55,607 nt of DNA from Chara braunii (lineage: Eukaryota; Streptophyta; Charophyceae; Charales; Characeae): the NCBI GenBank assembly GCA_003427395.1, contig BFEA01000606.1, positions 346,404 through 402,010 of the forward strand. The letters are read 5' to 3'. Position numbers and translations under genes: made by a program. Positions 42,401 through 47,722 of the stretch are shown here, one piece after another. Each line of letters opens with the position of its first letter. Within the stretch, counting starts at the first letter, position 1. Below the pieces are notes generated by a model. That model ran no database searches. It had not been told where the DNA came from and saw only the letters and a list, made by a program, of their open reading frames with translations.

Positions 42401-42816
42401 AATAATTAATTGTTTAATAATTAACTGTTAAATTAAAGGATCGACATGCAGAGGGAAACCTTTTCGCTATTGTTTACTCACCCGAATACGTTCACTTTCA
42501 GCAAATTGCTCAGTTCCACGTAGAGCTCATGCATCTGGCCCAGATCTGCCGCATTCCCATGCGAGTATATAATCGTCAGCTTTGCATTCGGATACGTCAC
42601 GTACATCGCCGATATATCTTGCTTCCGTCTCGTGCTCAGCCACATCACCTCCTCGTTCTTCCTCATCTCTACCCCCGACATGCAAATCTTGCCTGTCACT
42701 TCATCCTTCACCAGCTTGTAAGATGGCGGATCCGGCGGAAAAAACGCGAACTTAGCCGCTATCCCTGACGTCGCGGCACCCAACCTAGCAGCAATAACCG
42801 AGGTAACCGCACCCAT
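22491..42816 (-). CDS. ABHD17-like: ABHD17-like alpha/beta hydrolase gene, overall span (incomplete exon set)
   Basis: Gene span from ATG at 42816 to TAA at 22491, minus strand, about 20.3 kb for about 0.75 kb of visible coding sequence. Visible exons are 42816-42482, 25549-25313 and 22667-22491, giving 111 codons plus 2 bases, 79 codons and 58 codons. Two short exons are missing. One must start by completing a Gly codon (phase 2) and end in phase 0; it should encode the YDYSGYGQSSGK-like stretch. The other is phase 0 at both ends. The product would be near 275-285 residues, normal for the plant family. It is probably a membrane-associated serine hydrolase acting as a protein depalmitoylase (inference from family). 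Introns are packed with repeats, and expression or splicing cannot be judged from sequence. Confidence 0.8.
22745..22776. repeat. Interstitial telomere-like tract
   Basis: CCCCTAAACCCCTAAAACCC followed by TAACCC is a short, imperfect run of the plant-type telomere motif CCCTAAA. It lies about 90 bases from the N gap, inside the last intron of the hydrolase gene. Confidence 0.7.
22864..23583. other. Assembly gap (720 N)
   Basis: Unknown bases. Open frames running through it are meaningless. It is the best place for the missing hydrolase exon between 25313 and 22667. Confidence 0.99.
23606..23672 (+). repeat. tRNA-like SINE head
   Basis: GGGCCTAGCTCAGGTGGTACACCC, GTGAACTGTTGAAACACACACC and GGAGTTCAAACCCC give an A-box-like and a B-box-like motif in the same order as at 36393. 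There is no tRNA cloverleaf. Confidence 0.75.
23838..24007. repeat. Compound microsatellite (CT)n-(ACTC)n-(CA)n
   Basis: CCT and CT dinucleotides pass into about 60 bases of TCAC tetranucleotide and then CA dinucleotide. An A/G-rich stretch follows (24010-24065). Together this is about 230 bases of purine/pyrimidine-biased sequence within the intron. Confidence 0.97.
24915..24978. repeat. CT tract with adjoining AGAG arm
   Basis: A CT run of about 34 bases followed directly by AGAGAGAC...AGAGAGAC, so the two halves are complementary and could fold back. Confidence 0.85.
25313..25549 (-). CDS. ABHD17-like: ABHD17-like hydrolase, nucleophile exon
   Basis: A 79-codon exon, phase 0 at both ends. 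The acceptor is CCATTGCAG|CCC and the donor AAG|GTAAGG, both strong. The protein starts [17 protein letters not shown] and holds LYGQSVGSG, the nucleophile elbow G-X-S-X-G with Ser at codon 34 (25448-25450). It ends [11 protein letters not shown]. Order and wording match plant ABHD17-like hydrolases, where this segment follows YDYSGYG...GK and precedes NIDKI. It sits about 17 kb from exon 1 and 2.6 kb from the last exon. The intervals contain adapters and gaps, but the shared strand, matching phases and protein order make one gene by far the simplest reading. Confidence 0.92.
26040..26430. repeat. Duplicated GCCCAGCCCTGAACC repeat
   Basis: GGCCCAGCCCTGAACC followed by a C/A homopolymer and CCCCCAGGCGGGCG(C/G)TGTCC occurs at 26200-26275 and 26334-26402. 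GGACAGGGTGTCCAAAGGG is repeated at 26085 and 26154. This is a decayed dispersed or tandem repeat. Confidence 0.75.
26907..27032. mobile_element. MITE, GCTCCACTACT family, copy 1
   Basis: Ends GGGGCCTCGCTCCACTACT and AGTAGTGGAGCGACGCCCC are near-perfect inverted repeats 126 bp apart, with no coding capacity. The interior AAAGTGCAAA...GAATCTTCC is shared with the copy at 49829-49955. No clear target-site duplication. Confidence 0.85.
27316..27337. repeat. Poly-C tract
   Basis: Run of 22 C followed by ACACACACA. Confidence 0.97.
27770..27900. repeat. G-rich tract (GGGGAG)n
   Basis: Several runs of three or more G at short spacing: CCTGGGGGGTGGCAGGGGC, GGGGGACGGGGGGGAAGGGG and then (GGGAGA)n/(GGGGGA)n to 27890. 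It meets the simple rule for G-quadruplex formation on the plus strand. Confidence 0.8.
27957..28262. repeat. AGT/AGC-rich trinucleotide and 18-bp repeats
   Basis: AGCGATAGTAAAAGTAGCAATAGTAAAAGT-type units (18 bp, three to four copies) at 28020-28075, then TAGTCGTACTAGAAGTAGTC variants to 28262. Open frames here follow from the trinucleotide period. Confidence 0.85.
28711..28921. mobile_element. Inverted-repeat element with palindromic arms
   Basis: The left arm CCCAGCCATTCTTTCAGAGT... and right arm ...ACTCTGAAAAAATGGCTGG pair over about 60 bases around a 90-base loop. Each arm is itself near-palindromic around GAGTCGCG.CATGCATGCTG.CGCGACTC. This gives a nested fold-back structure. No coding capacity. 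It is probably a MITE or fold-back element. Confidence 0.8.
29055..29400. repeat. Two copies of the TGGCTGG-core repeat
   Basis: GACGGCAATGGCTGGCAGCACCAGCCAAA (29073) and GACGACAATGGCTGGCGGTGCCAGCCAAA (29278) are followed by similar GCAAAGCTTG(G/C)CG..CAGT segments and end in CGTTTAAACCGCCAGTAC or GTACTGGCGGTTTAGGCCC. It is related to 12930-13125. Confidence 0.7.
29500..29745. repeat. Hairpin plus 60-bp tandem units
   Basis: AAGACTCAAGAGAG and CTCTCTTTTGAGGGTCT form a hairpin at 29528-29572. Then GTGAACAGAACGG(C/T)GCT(T/C)GCGCT..TCACTA.AGAGC repeats at 29608, 29667 and (diverged) 29714. Confidence 0.75.
30139..30249. mobile_element. MITE, CTACCG-terminal family, member 2
   Basis: Ends CTACTGTCTTCCACCAAACACAACC and GTTGTGTTCGGGGGAAGACGGTAG are inverted repeats 111 bp apart. 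Length and interior (ACCCTGATAACGAATG..., ...AAAATGAGGGTGCG) match the copy at 32682. Confidence 0.88.
30405..30490. repeat. (CT)n-(CA)n-(A)n compound microsatellite
   Basis: CT run, then about 45 bases of CA with one GCAC break, then poly-A. Confidence 0.97.
31270..31530. repeat. SINE-tail-like duplicate plus dispersed repeat
   Basis: CTAACAGATCACAAGTTCAAAGTGCAATGGAATC (31280) and TAAACAGGTCATGGGTTCAAATCGCAATGAAATC (31397) both resemble the B-box end of the tRNA-like SINE. The second runs into GTTGTCATGTCCGCTATGCGCAACTCCAC and the TTTCATCGAACTTCCACC repeat. Confidence 0.55.
32180..32211. repeat. Perfect 14-bp stem hairpin
   Basis: TGGATTCTCTACTC and GAGTAGAGAATCCA are exact reverse complements around the 4-base loop AAAC. 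A single arm (GGATTCTCTAGTAC) appears again at 33808. Confidence 0.9.
32398..32540. repeat. Dispersed repeat, TTTCGTCGGAGTTTCACC family
   Basis: CGACTTTCACTGACTCATCAGGACGTTGAACCCCAACAGTC, then GGATGCATTTGACTGATAGATAAGGA and CAAAGTTAGCGATA, matching 33460-33600 over about 140 bases. Both are preceded by GTTGTCAT(A/G)TT(C)C(G/C)CTATACAC. Confidence 0.8.
32682..32792. mobile_element. MITE, CTACCG-terminal family, member 3
   Basis: Best-preserved member. CTACCGTCTTCCCCCGAAC and GTTCGGGGGAAGACGGTAG are exact inverted repeats, and the element is 111 bp. The interior has CCCTCATTATGAATGCA and AACCGGAAAGATGGC. No open frame. Confidence 0.93.
32822..32873. repeat. 20-bp stem hairpin
   Basis: TTTTTTTCGCAGAGTTGTG pairs with CACAACTCTGCGGAAAAAAA around ACGTCCTTTATA. 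The loop phrase CTTTATACACAACTC links it to the GTTGTCAT...TACACAACTC dispersed repeat. Confidence 0.9.
33365..33411. repeat. (TG)n microsatellite
   Basis: Uninterrupted TG run of 47 bases, inserted inside a copy of the TTTCGTCGG-family repeat (flanks resume with TTGTCATATTCGCTATACAC). Confidence 0.97.
33450..33605. repeat. Dispersed repeat, TTTCGTCGGAGTTTCACC family
   Basis: GACTGTTTCGTCGGACTTTCACCGACTCATCAGGAGGTTGAACC; the rest matches 32398-32540, including GATGGATAAGGACTCACCAC and GTTAGCGATA. Confidence 0.82.
34511..34620. mobile_element. MITE, CTACCG-terminal family, member 4
   Basis: Ends CTACCACTTCACCCAAACAGAACGCC and GGGCGTTCTATTCGGGTGAAGAGGGTAG pair as inverted repeats 110 bp apart. 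Ends resemble 13550-13673 most closely. Confidence 0.85.
34910..34970. repeat. 21-bp minisatellite, three copies
   Basis: GGGTGCAAGGACGACATGCGC repeated head to tail with no change except the last unit end. Confidence 0.95.
35233..35387. mobile_element. MITE, GGTCCCACTAGC family, copy 1
   Basis: GGTCCCACTAGCGAAGAGGATCGGATC and GATCCGATCCTCTTTGCTAGTGGGACC are near-perfect 27-bp inverted repeats. The interior holds CTGCATCTCTGCAAAAAAACACATCC. Non-coding. Confidence 0.92.
35516..35665. mobile_element. MITE, GGTCCCACTAGC family, copy 2
   Basis: Same family as 35233: ends GGTCCCACTAGCAAAAAGGATTGGATT and ATCCAATCCTCTTTGCTAGTGGGACC, with the interior diverged. The copies lie only 130 bp apart, separated by the CAGTACTTCCTAAAGT repeat. 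Confidence 0.9.
35795..35890. mobile_element. MITE, GGTCCCACTAGC family, half copy
   Basis: Only the right half is recognisable: TTTTCTGCACCTCTCCAAAATACACGTC, TTCAGGCATTCAAGCCAATCC, TTTGTTAGCGGTACC. The left end is lost. Confidence 0.7.
36393..36471 (+). repeat. tRNA-like SINE head
   Basis: GCCCTAGCTCAGTGGGTAGG (A-box-like), TACACCCATCAACTGTTTAAACACAG and CGAGTTCGAATC (B-box). This is the clearest copy in the window. An insertion between the boxes and unpaired ends show it is not a tRNA gene. Confidence 0.8.
36512..36624. mobile_element. MITE, CTACCG-terminal family, member 5
   Basis: Ends CTGCCGTCTTCCTTCGAACACAAC and GTTGAGTTCGGCGGAACACGTACGG. The interior CCCTCATTATGAATGCA..CTAGAAAGACCGC matches member 3 at 32682. 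More decayed than the others. Confidence 0.8.
36708..36770. repeat. (T8C)n microsatellite
   Basis: Alternating TTTTTTTTC units of 8-10 bases. Confidence 0.9.
37054..37106. other. Assembly gap (53 N)
   Basis: Unknown bases inside hydrolase intron 1. Flanked by diverged copies of the AAATACAT(T/C)..GAA motif (36955 and 37138). Frames across it are not meaningful. Confidence 0.99.
37270..37462. repeat. (ATAAT)n AT satellite tract
   Basis: ACAATACAATATAATATAAT and TTAATTTAATTTAATATAATAT runs with a short unique insert (37310-37370). Confidence 0.9.
38085..38320. repeat. CACATAAAAGCACCGCCCCCAT repeats with hairpin
   Basis: CCCGGATGACGATTCCCACATAAAAGCACCGCCCCCAT is present twice (38068 and 38173). 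The second copy is followed by its own inversion, GGTGCTTTTATGTGGG (38213). GATGATGGTCA(T/G)TTTATATGCATTTACA is then repeated at 38236 and 38282. Confidence 0.85.
38540..39062. repeat. 161-bp tandem repeat, about three copies
   Basis: TTTTCGCCGCAGACA starts at 38551, 38728 and 38889 (periods 177 and 161). The first unit is longer because CCTCAAGAAGACATCG is doubled. Copies 2 and 3 are nearly identical, including GGGCAGACCAGGACCATAAGGG and GATTCTCCTTGCTTGTGACGG. Long frames on both strands follow from this and are not evidence for a gene. Confidence 0.93.
39240..39277. other. Nextera mate-pair junction adapter (artefact), third
   Basis: Perfect 38-bp mosaic-end palindrome, as at 11893. It lies in hydrolase intron 1, so sequence left and right of it may not be adjacent in the genome. 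It encodes the well-known contaminant peptide [12 protein letters not shown] in one frame. Confidence 0.98.
39512..39545. repeat. (TG)n-poly-G tract
   Basis: TGTGTGTG followed by about 20 G. Confidence 0.95.
39713..39962. repeat. Irregular GAGGATGGCATTTTATTAA repeat
   Basis: The phrase occurs at about 39713, 39783 and 39824 and as GAGGATGGCACTGTATTAA near 39942, with GATGATG and GAGGAGGAG tracts between. Confidence 0.85.
40074..40335. repeat. (CAAT)n/(CAAC)n array
   Basis: About 260 bases of AATCAATCAACCAATCAAC-type repeats. Its complement (GATTGATTG) appears in opposite orientation at 40974-41310, so the two arrays could pair. Confidence 0.93.
40350..40505. mobile_element. MITE, CTACCG-terminal family, member 6 (expanded)
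   Basis: Ends CTACAGTCTTCCCCCGAACATAACGCA and TGCCTTATTGTTCAGGGAAGGCGGTAG. The middle carries repeated ATGCGTTGTACTCG and GTTTACAACGCAT palindromic segments, making it 156 bp rather than 111. Confidence 0.82.
40640..40800. repeat. 80-bp tandem duplication
   Basis: GCATCAACCGAACAGTGTTAAGGGGTGCACATCGATTTATGGAACAG and GCATCAACCCAGTTTAAAGGAGCTCATCGATTTATTGAACAG, each followed by CACCCCTCCATCG. Confidence 0.85.
40863..41452. repeat. Duplicated SINE-tail/(GATT)n block
   Basis: CGAATCCAGATTGGCT, then a (GATT)n array, then GAAGTGTTGAAATACAGACCGG.GTTCTAATCCA and GATGAACAGAATCCAACAATT, occurs at 40961-41188 and 41195-41391. The flank TTCAATCAATCGATGATGGAGATGACGGC lies on both outer sides (40859 and 41390). 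The GTTGAAATACAGACCGG.GTTCTAATCC part is the 3' half of the tRNA-like SINE. GCCCCTAGCTCAGTTCGAATCC at 40946 is a SINE with its middle deleted. Confidence 0.85.
41841..41956 (-). pseudogene. Tandem copy A of the hydrolase exon-1 end
   Basis: 68 bases (41889-41956) match the last 68 bases of exon 1 with six differences by eye. The following intron-like part (41841-41888, ending in GGATC.ACA.GCAGAGGGAAA) also matches. The frame stays open ([21 protein letters not shown]). The donor site GT is changed to CT, so it could not be spliced out as exon 1 is. Upstream on the coding strand it joins unrelated T/A-rich sequence through an AG. Confidence 0.85.
42073..42125 (-). pseudogene. Fragment between copies A and B
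   Basis: GGCCCAGATCTTGCTTTTCGTTTCACTATCCTGTTCG keeps only the upstream edge of the repeated unit. It has the first few exon-like bases and the flanking GCTTTTC...CTATCCT that copy B also has; the exon-like body is deleted and replaced by TTAATTAATA-rich DNA. Confidence 0.7.
42222..42360 (-). pseudogene. Tandem copy B of the hydrolase exon-1 end
   Basis: 68 bases (about 42271-42338) match the end of exon 1 with four differences by eye. The frame is open ([21 protein letters not shown]). The donor reads GCGAGTAA instead of GTGAGTAA, a possible GC-type donor. On the coding strand the copy begins right after GCAAG, an acceptor-like AG. It may be a decayed duplicate or a potential cassette exon. 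Flank GGATCGACATGCAGAGGGAAAC is identical to that beside exon 1. Confidence 0.85.
42482..42816 (-). CDS. ABHD17-like: ABHD17-like hydrolase, first coding exon
   Basis: 111 codons plus 2 bases. The start is chosen at ATG 42814-42816 (MGAVTS), because plant relatives begin [17 protein letters not shown]; an in-frame upstream TTG/ATG extension has no family support. Residues 1-35 contain two TSxIAA-like repeats, then [13 protein letters not shown]. The core has [14 protein letters not shown] (residues 82-95), the oxyanion-hole motif of ABHD17 proteins, and ends LLKVNVFG, split in a Gly codon at a GTGAGTAA donor (42480-42481). Gly2 and Ser6 fit the N-myristoylation pattern, which would place the enzyme at membranes (inference). 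The first TSxIAA block looks like a 10-residue insertion relative to my recollection of land-plant proteins. Confidence 0.93.
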
Positions 42817-42834
42817 TACGGACGACGGAATATA

Positions 42835-43010
42835 TAAATGGATAAAAAAGATATATATCGTCAAACAGAGCTCTATAAATGGATAAAAAAGATGTATAAC
42901 GTCAAACAGAACTCTGGCCGATAAACCGGAGGCAGCAGAGAGAGGGACAAGAGGAGGAGAACGAACTACCTAGGGGCTGTGACAAACTGTTTCGTCGGAG
43001 TGTTGTAATA
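42835..43010. repeat. 40-bp duplication plus TTTCGTCGG-family repeat, 5' of the hydrolase
   Basis: ATAAATGGATAAAAAAGAT.TATA.CGTCAAACAGA.CTCT is repeated back to back (42835-42910). It is followed by GCCGATAAACCGGAGGCAG...GACAAACTGTTTCGTCGGAG, the same order as 11960-12040. This lies where the promoter or 5' untranslated region of the hydrolase should be. I cannot identify a TATA box or start site. Confidence 0.75.
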
Positions 43011-43059
43011 TTAAATATATATCGTCACAATATATATATGTATGCATATATCGGTTTGA

Positions 43060-43400
43060 TGGGTCGGTCGCCGTCCAGATCTGTTTTCAAAAGACCGGCT
43101 GGATGCAGAGGACCATATCCGGATCGGTCGGTCGCCGCCGTCTTGTATAAGAAAAGAACGCCCGGATCCCGATCGAGTGTTGCACTCTTTTGTCGATGAT
43201 GAGCCCGCCAAAGCGCGGTCGGATCGCGGTCGGTCGGTCGGTCGTCCGGATCCCTATCAATAGTGCAGTGTTGGCATCAACACTCGATCTGTCGTCGTCG
43301 TTCCGGATAAAACAAAAAACTTGGGCGCAATATGTTGTTGTGGATAAAAACTCTGTTAGATAGATCGGTCGGTGCAAAAGCGGAGCAGAGGCGCTCAATC
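43060..43400. repeat. GGTCGGTC-rich segment upstream of the hydrolase
   Basis: Short GATCGGTCGGTCG(C/T) motifs at 43062, 43125, 43220-43245 and 43360, and CACTCGATC/GATCGAGTG inverted motifs. More GC-rich than its surroundings. It may be 5' regulatory sequence or a decayed repeat; nothing decides between them. Confidence 0.45.
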
Positions 43401-43658
43401 CGTCGGCGTCTCGTCGGACAAGTAAAAGAAAAGAAAAAGAAGTATCTGTCGAACTCTTCCCCCACCGACAAGGATATCCTCGGATTTTCTTCCCCGAGAC
43501 GGATTGACACGGCACTCTCTTCCAAGAGTAGAAGGGACTTCAATTGAATAGAAAAGATTAAAAAAAAAAAAAAAAGACTCCGGAGCCGAAAAAAAAACAA
43601 AAACAACCGCCGTGCAGGTATGCGCACCTTCCAAAAATATCAACGGCTGTGAATTAGC

Positions 43659-43660
<2 letters not shown>

Positions 43661-43693
<33 letters not shown>

Positions 43694-43697
43694 NNNN
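43661..43697. repeat. Poly-A tract and 4-N gap
   Basis: About 33 A followed by NNNN (43694-43697). The tract length is unreliable. Confidence 0.97.
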
Positions 43698-44106
43698 CCA
43701 GACTTCAATGGAAATAGAATCTCATCATTTGGTAACTACAGGCTCTGCCTTAAGAAGCAGAGGGACGATAGGACTATGCAGAACAGATAGATGGGCGCAC
43801 AAGGCTTCCCGCGCAAACGACAAAAAGACAAAAAGACAAAGACAAAAAGATGAATATTGATCACCGATTGACAAAACGACAAAAAAAGCGGCGATGGCAA
43901 TATCATATCCTAGCTGGATAAACCCTGATTGGATTTAACCAAAAGAGCCTTTTGCTTCAACGACCCCACCCCGCGCCTCGACCCAGCTGTCAGTGACAAA
44001 AACAGGGCTGGCCTCCTGCTGCTGAGCGCATACGACAAATGCTTCTTGCTCCACCGTAAGACGAATAATAATACGCTAAAGAAAAATATAAGACCTATAC
44101 ATACAT

Positions 44107-44277
44107 GGATGTGGATAAGGATCTAGCGGATGTAGATAAAGATCTAGTGGATATGGATAAAGATCTAGCGGATGTTGGATAATTTTGGATCTGGAAGGAT
44201 AAAAAGATCTAGTGGACAAAAAGGCCTAGAGGATAAAAAGATTCTAGTGGATCCAAAGATCTAAGGATCTAGTGGAG
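44107..44277. repeat. GATCTAGTGGAT minisatellite
   Basis: GGATAA(A)GATCTAG(C/T)GGAT(G/A)T repeated about eight times with unit lengths of 20-28 bases. Confidence 0.9.
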
Positions 44278-44567
44278 AGCAATCCAGTAATTGCCCGCCT
44301 GTCCACCTGCCCGACGAGGAGGGGGCGGGCGGGGGGAAGCGGGGGGGGGGAGGGGGGAACACGAACTCTTGCCGACAGAAGAGATATAGCTGGAGTCGCT
44401 GATGAAAAACTTTCCGCCGCTCCGCGCCCACAGAGTACAGCGGATGTGACCGCGGCGCGGCGGAGTGTCCCCCACTCTCTCCAATGACAATGCTGCTGCG
44501 TAGCGGCCTCAACACCTCTCCTGCTGAGATTCGCGTGCCTGTTCCAAACACGAACACGGGGAACAAG

Positions 44568-44602
<35 letters not shown>

Positions 44603-45036
44603 TGAGCAATGCTCCTGCCTACCGGGCTGATGTACCACCACAGCCTTCGAGTGTTTGACCCGCTGCGGCCATTGCCTCAGCAAAGTTCATTTCGCTCCCA
44701 CCCACTCACGATGTGAACCGACTCTTTGATTGATTGATTGATTAGATGGGTTGCAGATGCGTCCTGCACATGCCCATCACCCGCAGAACTATCACGACGA
44801 TGGCCATGCGGATATAAAAACGGCTGCGGCAAATGGTTCATACATCATCCACGTATGCCACGCCCCCTACTAACACCACTCAAAACATTACTCGAATCTC
44901 GATGGTGAACGTTAAACACTCGCCGAATAGCTATCCAGTCGCCCCCTTCTTCCAGTCGGTCGATCAACCTCGCAGAAGAGACATATTTCCACCAACTCCC
45001 GGACGCACACCTCTGCTCCGTCTCTTGCATGCATTG

Positions 45037-45038
<2 letters not shown>

Positions 45039-45100
<62 letters not shown>
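45039..45100. repeat. (CT)n microsatellite
   Basis: Uninterrupted CT run. It encodes only Ser-Leu repeats in overlapping frames. Confidence 0.97.
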
Positions 45101-45102
<2 letters not shown>

Positions 45103-45233
45103 GTTCGGATTTTATCCGCTTCAGACTTCCAGCATCAGTCCCAGTCAATGTTTGTTTTTACTCCGAAACGAAAGAAGGAACGGAACAACGCTCATTCAGC
45201 CGCCGCAATCGCCCGCCAGTACAACGACCACCT

Positions 45234-45482
45234 TGCTGTCCGTACAACGACCCACTTCGCTCCCCTTGCTGTCCGTACAACGGCCCACTTCGCTCCCCTT
45301 GCTGTCCGTACGACCCACTTGGCTCCCCTTGCTGTCCGTACAACGACCCACTTCGCTCCCCTTGCTGTCCGTACAACGACCCACTCGCTCCCCTTGCAGT
45401 CCGTACAACGACCCACTTCGCTCCCCTTGCTGTCCGTACAACGACCCACTTCGCTCCCCTTGCTGTACGTACAACGACCAAC
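45234..45482. repeat. 33-bp minisatellite, about 7-8 copies
   Basis: CTTGCTGTCCGTACAACGACCCACTTCGCTCCC repeated with few changes. One unit lacks three bases (CGTACGACCCACTTGG) and another lacks one (CACTCGCTCC). The period of 11 codons keeps several frames open on both strands (LAVRTTTHFAP on plus; VVRTARGAKW on minus). The single-base loss shifts the plus frame midway, which argues against a selected protein. Confidence 0.93.
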
Positions 45483-46199
45483 TTGCTGAACTTCTTGTCG
45501 CTATCGCCCTGCTCCCAGAAGAATTCGCGGCGCTTCACCGCCTGAAACACCCTGCCTCCCTCTCTGCAGACAAACAGACATCATCAAGGGGACACGCATC
45601 CAAGGTACCCAAAACCTCTTTTTCTTAGAATAGAATAATATTATTTTTCACAATAATTACTCATAATCAGATTCCCAAATTGCACGTCGGCTACGCATAA
45701 TTTTTTTCAACCATTTCAAAAAGACCGATTTCTCATTGAAGAAAAGAAAAAAAAGAAAGAAAGAAAGAAAAGGCATTCATCCCAGATGACGGAAATTTTC
45801 ATTTTTCCGGAATTTCAGTAAATAAATGACTTTCCGCGAAACACGTGTCAGATCCTCAAATTGCATCTCGCACATGCACGTATACATATTTTTAAGCTGT
45901 TTCTTGAAATATTTCTTCACTTCACCATTCCGTAATGTCAAGTGACTCAAGTCTGACTAACCACTCCAATTTCTTTTTTTTTTGGATTTTTTTTCTCACC
46001 TTACTAATTTTCAACGACTACTGCGTGAAACTTTTTTTTTTTCACCGGCATGCACAAATTCACGTTTCTCGAAAATCAATTTATTTATTTCACAATTAAA
46101 ATTCAAACAAAGGGTGCAACCCGACCATTGTACTCGTGCGCCATTACAAAACAAGACGGCCGCAGATGCACAACCACACACACACACACAGCCACAAAC

Positions 46200-46285
46200 A
46201 GAGATCGGTCCTCATCAAACGCTGGGCTCATGGGAGCAACCGGAGATCGGTCTTCATCACACGCTCAATCCCACATGCCAACTCT

Positions 46286-46345
<60 letters not shown>

Positions 46346-46437
46346 CCCCTCCCCTCTCTCAATCTCTTCATCAAACGCTGGGCTCATGGGAGCAAACGGA
46401 GGTCGGTCTTCATCACACGCTCAATCCCACATGCCAA

Positions 46438-46489
<52 letters not shown>

Positions 46490-46600
46490 CCTCCCCTCTC
46501 TCACACACACACACTCCCCCTCCTCTCTCTCTTTCTCTCACACACACTCCCTCCCTCCCTCTCCTCTCTCACACACACAAACACAGACGCACAAAATCTG
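46200..46600. repeat. 156-bp duplication with CT/CA tracts
   Basis: CATCAAACGCTGGGCTCATGGGAGCAA.CGGAG.TCGGTC...CACATGCCAACTC occurs at 46213 and 46369. Each copy is followed by (CT)n then (CA)n, and more CTCTC/CACACA blocks run to 46600. Confidence 0.93.
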
Positions 46601-46687
46601 TGTCGAGGTTAAACCTCCTAACGAGTCTGTGAAAATCAGACTGAACAGTCTGTCAGAGTTTCCCTTCTTCTGTGGCATCGTGTTCGG

Positions 46688-46716
46688 CGCGCGCGCGCGC
46701 ACACACACACACACAC
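46688..46716. repeat. (GC)n-(AC)n tract
   Basis: CGCGCGCGCGCGC followed by ACACACACACAC. Alternating purine-pyrimidine, so a Z-DNA-prone sequence. Confidence 0.9.
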
Positions 46717-47341
46717 AGAGTTACAGACTCTTTGAATTAATTGGCATTCACAATCCCTTGGCGATCCCATGTTGACACAGTGTTCTTTCTGAATGGGCTA
46801 ACAAACAGATACAACCCACTGCGAGCTCGCAGGGTGACGTTATACGTAGAGCAAGGAAGAGGATGGAGACAAGAAGAGAGAGAGAAATGTGCGTGTATCT
46901 AGTCCCCCACAAGCCCTAGAAACGTCCTTCCTGCGAACAAACTACTACATGACTTCACGTTTACGAAACGATGCCGTGTCGAGTCCTCTCCTGCAAACCT
47001 GTCCTGTGCGCACAGGGGTCCCAAACCTCCCACCTTTGTGCCCTACCCCCTACACGACTCTGAATCCCACGGGCTCGTCAGCAGATTTGCTCCGTCCAAG
47101 AAATCACAGGAAACACTTCTTTCGCAAACTCGTTTTGTAATATACAATCTCACAAAGGTTCCGCTGTACACCGACTCATCAGTGCTCTGGTTCCGTTGAT
47201 TTCAGGTTGGGGAAACTACTTTTAAGTGTTCGGAATGCTCTGCAATCTTTCCTCTTGAACTTCTAGCGATCTCACCACCTTCTTCCTTCTTTTCGTTTCC
47301 TCCTCTGGAAACGAGTGCAATTCCTGTAGGGAGATTATAGA

Positions 47342-47475
47342 GAAAAAGACTGACTCCTATCTTGTGAGATCGCTCTTGATGAACTACAAAAAGAAAACGA
47401 AACGAAGGTGCGATCGCTCTTGATGAACTACAAAAAGAAAACGAAAAGAAGGTGAGATTGCTCCTGAACTACAAA
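47342..47475. repeat. 45-bp tandem repeat
   Basis: GAGATCGCTCTTGATGAACTACAAAAAGAAAACGAAA.GAAGGTG in two full copies and a shortened third (GAGATTGCTCCTGAACTACAAAAA). Confidence 0.9.
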
Positions 47476-47722
47476 AATGAGCGAGCAACAGCAAAGACCC
47501 TGACGAATAAGGTAAATGGTTTTTCGCTCTGCTCTTGGATTGCTCCCTGTTCAAGAAACCATTTACCTTTTTGTTCTCTGCCTGATAAGCAAACATAAAT
47601 AGGTCATTATTTTTTTCATTCTAGTATTAGGACGTGTCAAGAAACAAATCACCTTCTTTTCGTTCTTTGTCCCCTGATCGTAGATTCGAATCCCCTCGCC
47701 TCTCCCACTTCGAGCGATCTCA

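Noticed and set aside
44833-45489. 218-codon open frame
   Set aside because: It runs through a CT microsatellite and the 33-bp minisatellite. Periodicity, not selection, keeps it open, and there is no domain.
46050-46775. 241-codon open frame
   Set aside because: Composed of Ser-Leu and His-Thr runs from CT and CA dinucleotides and duplicated flanks.
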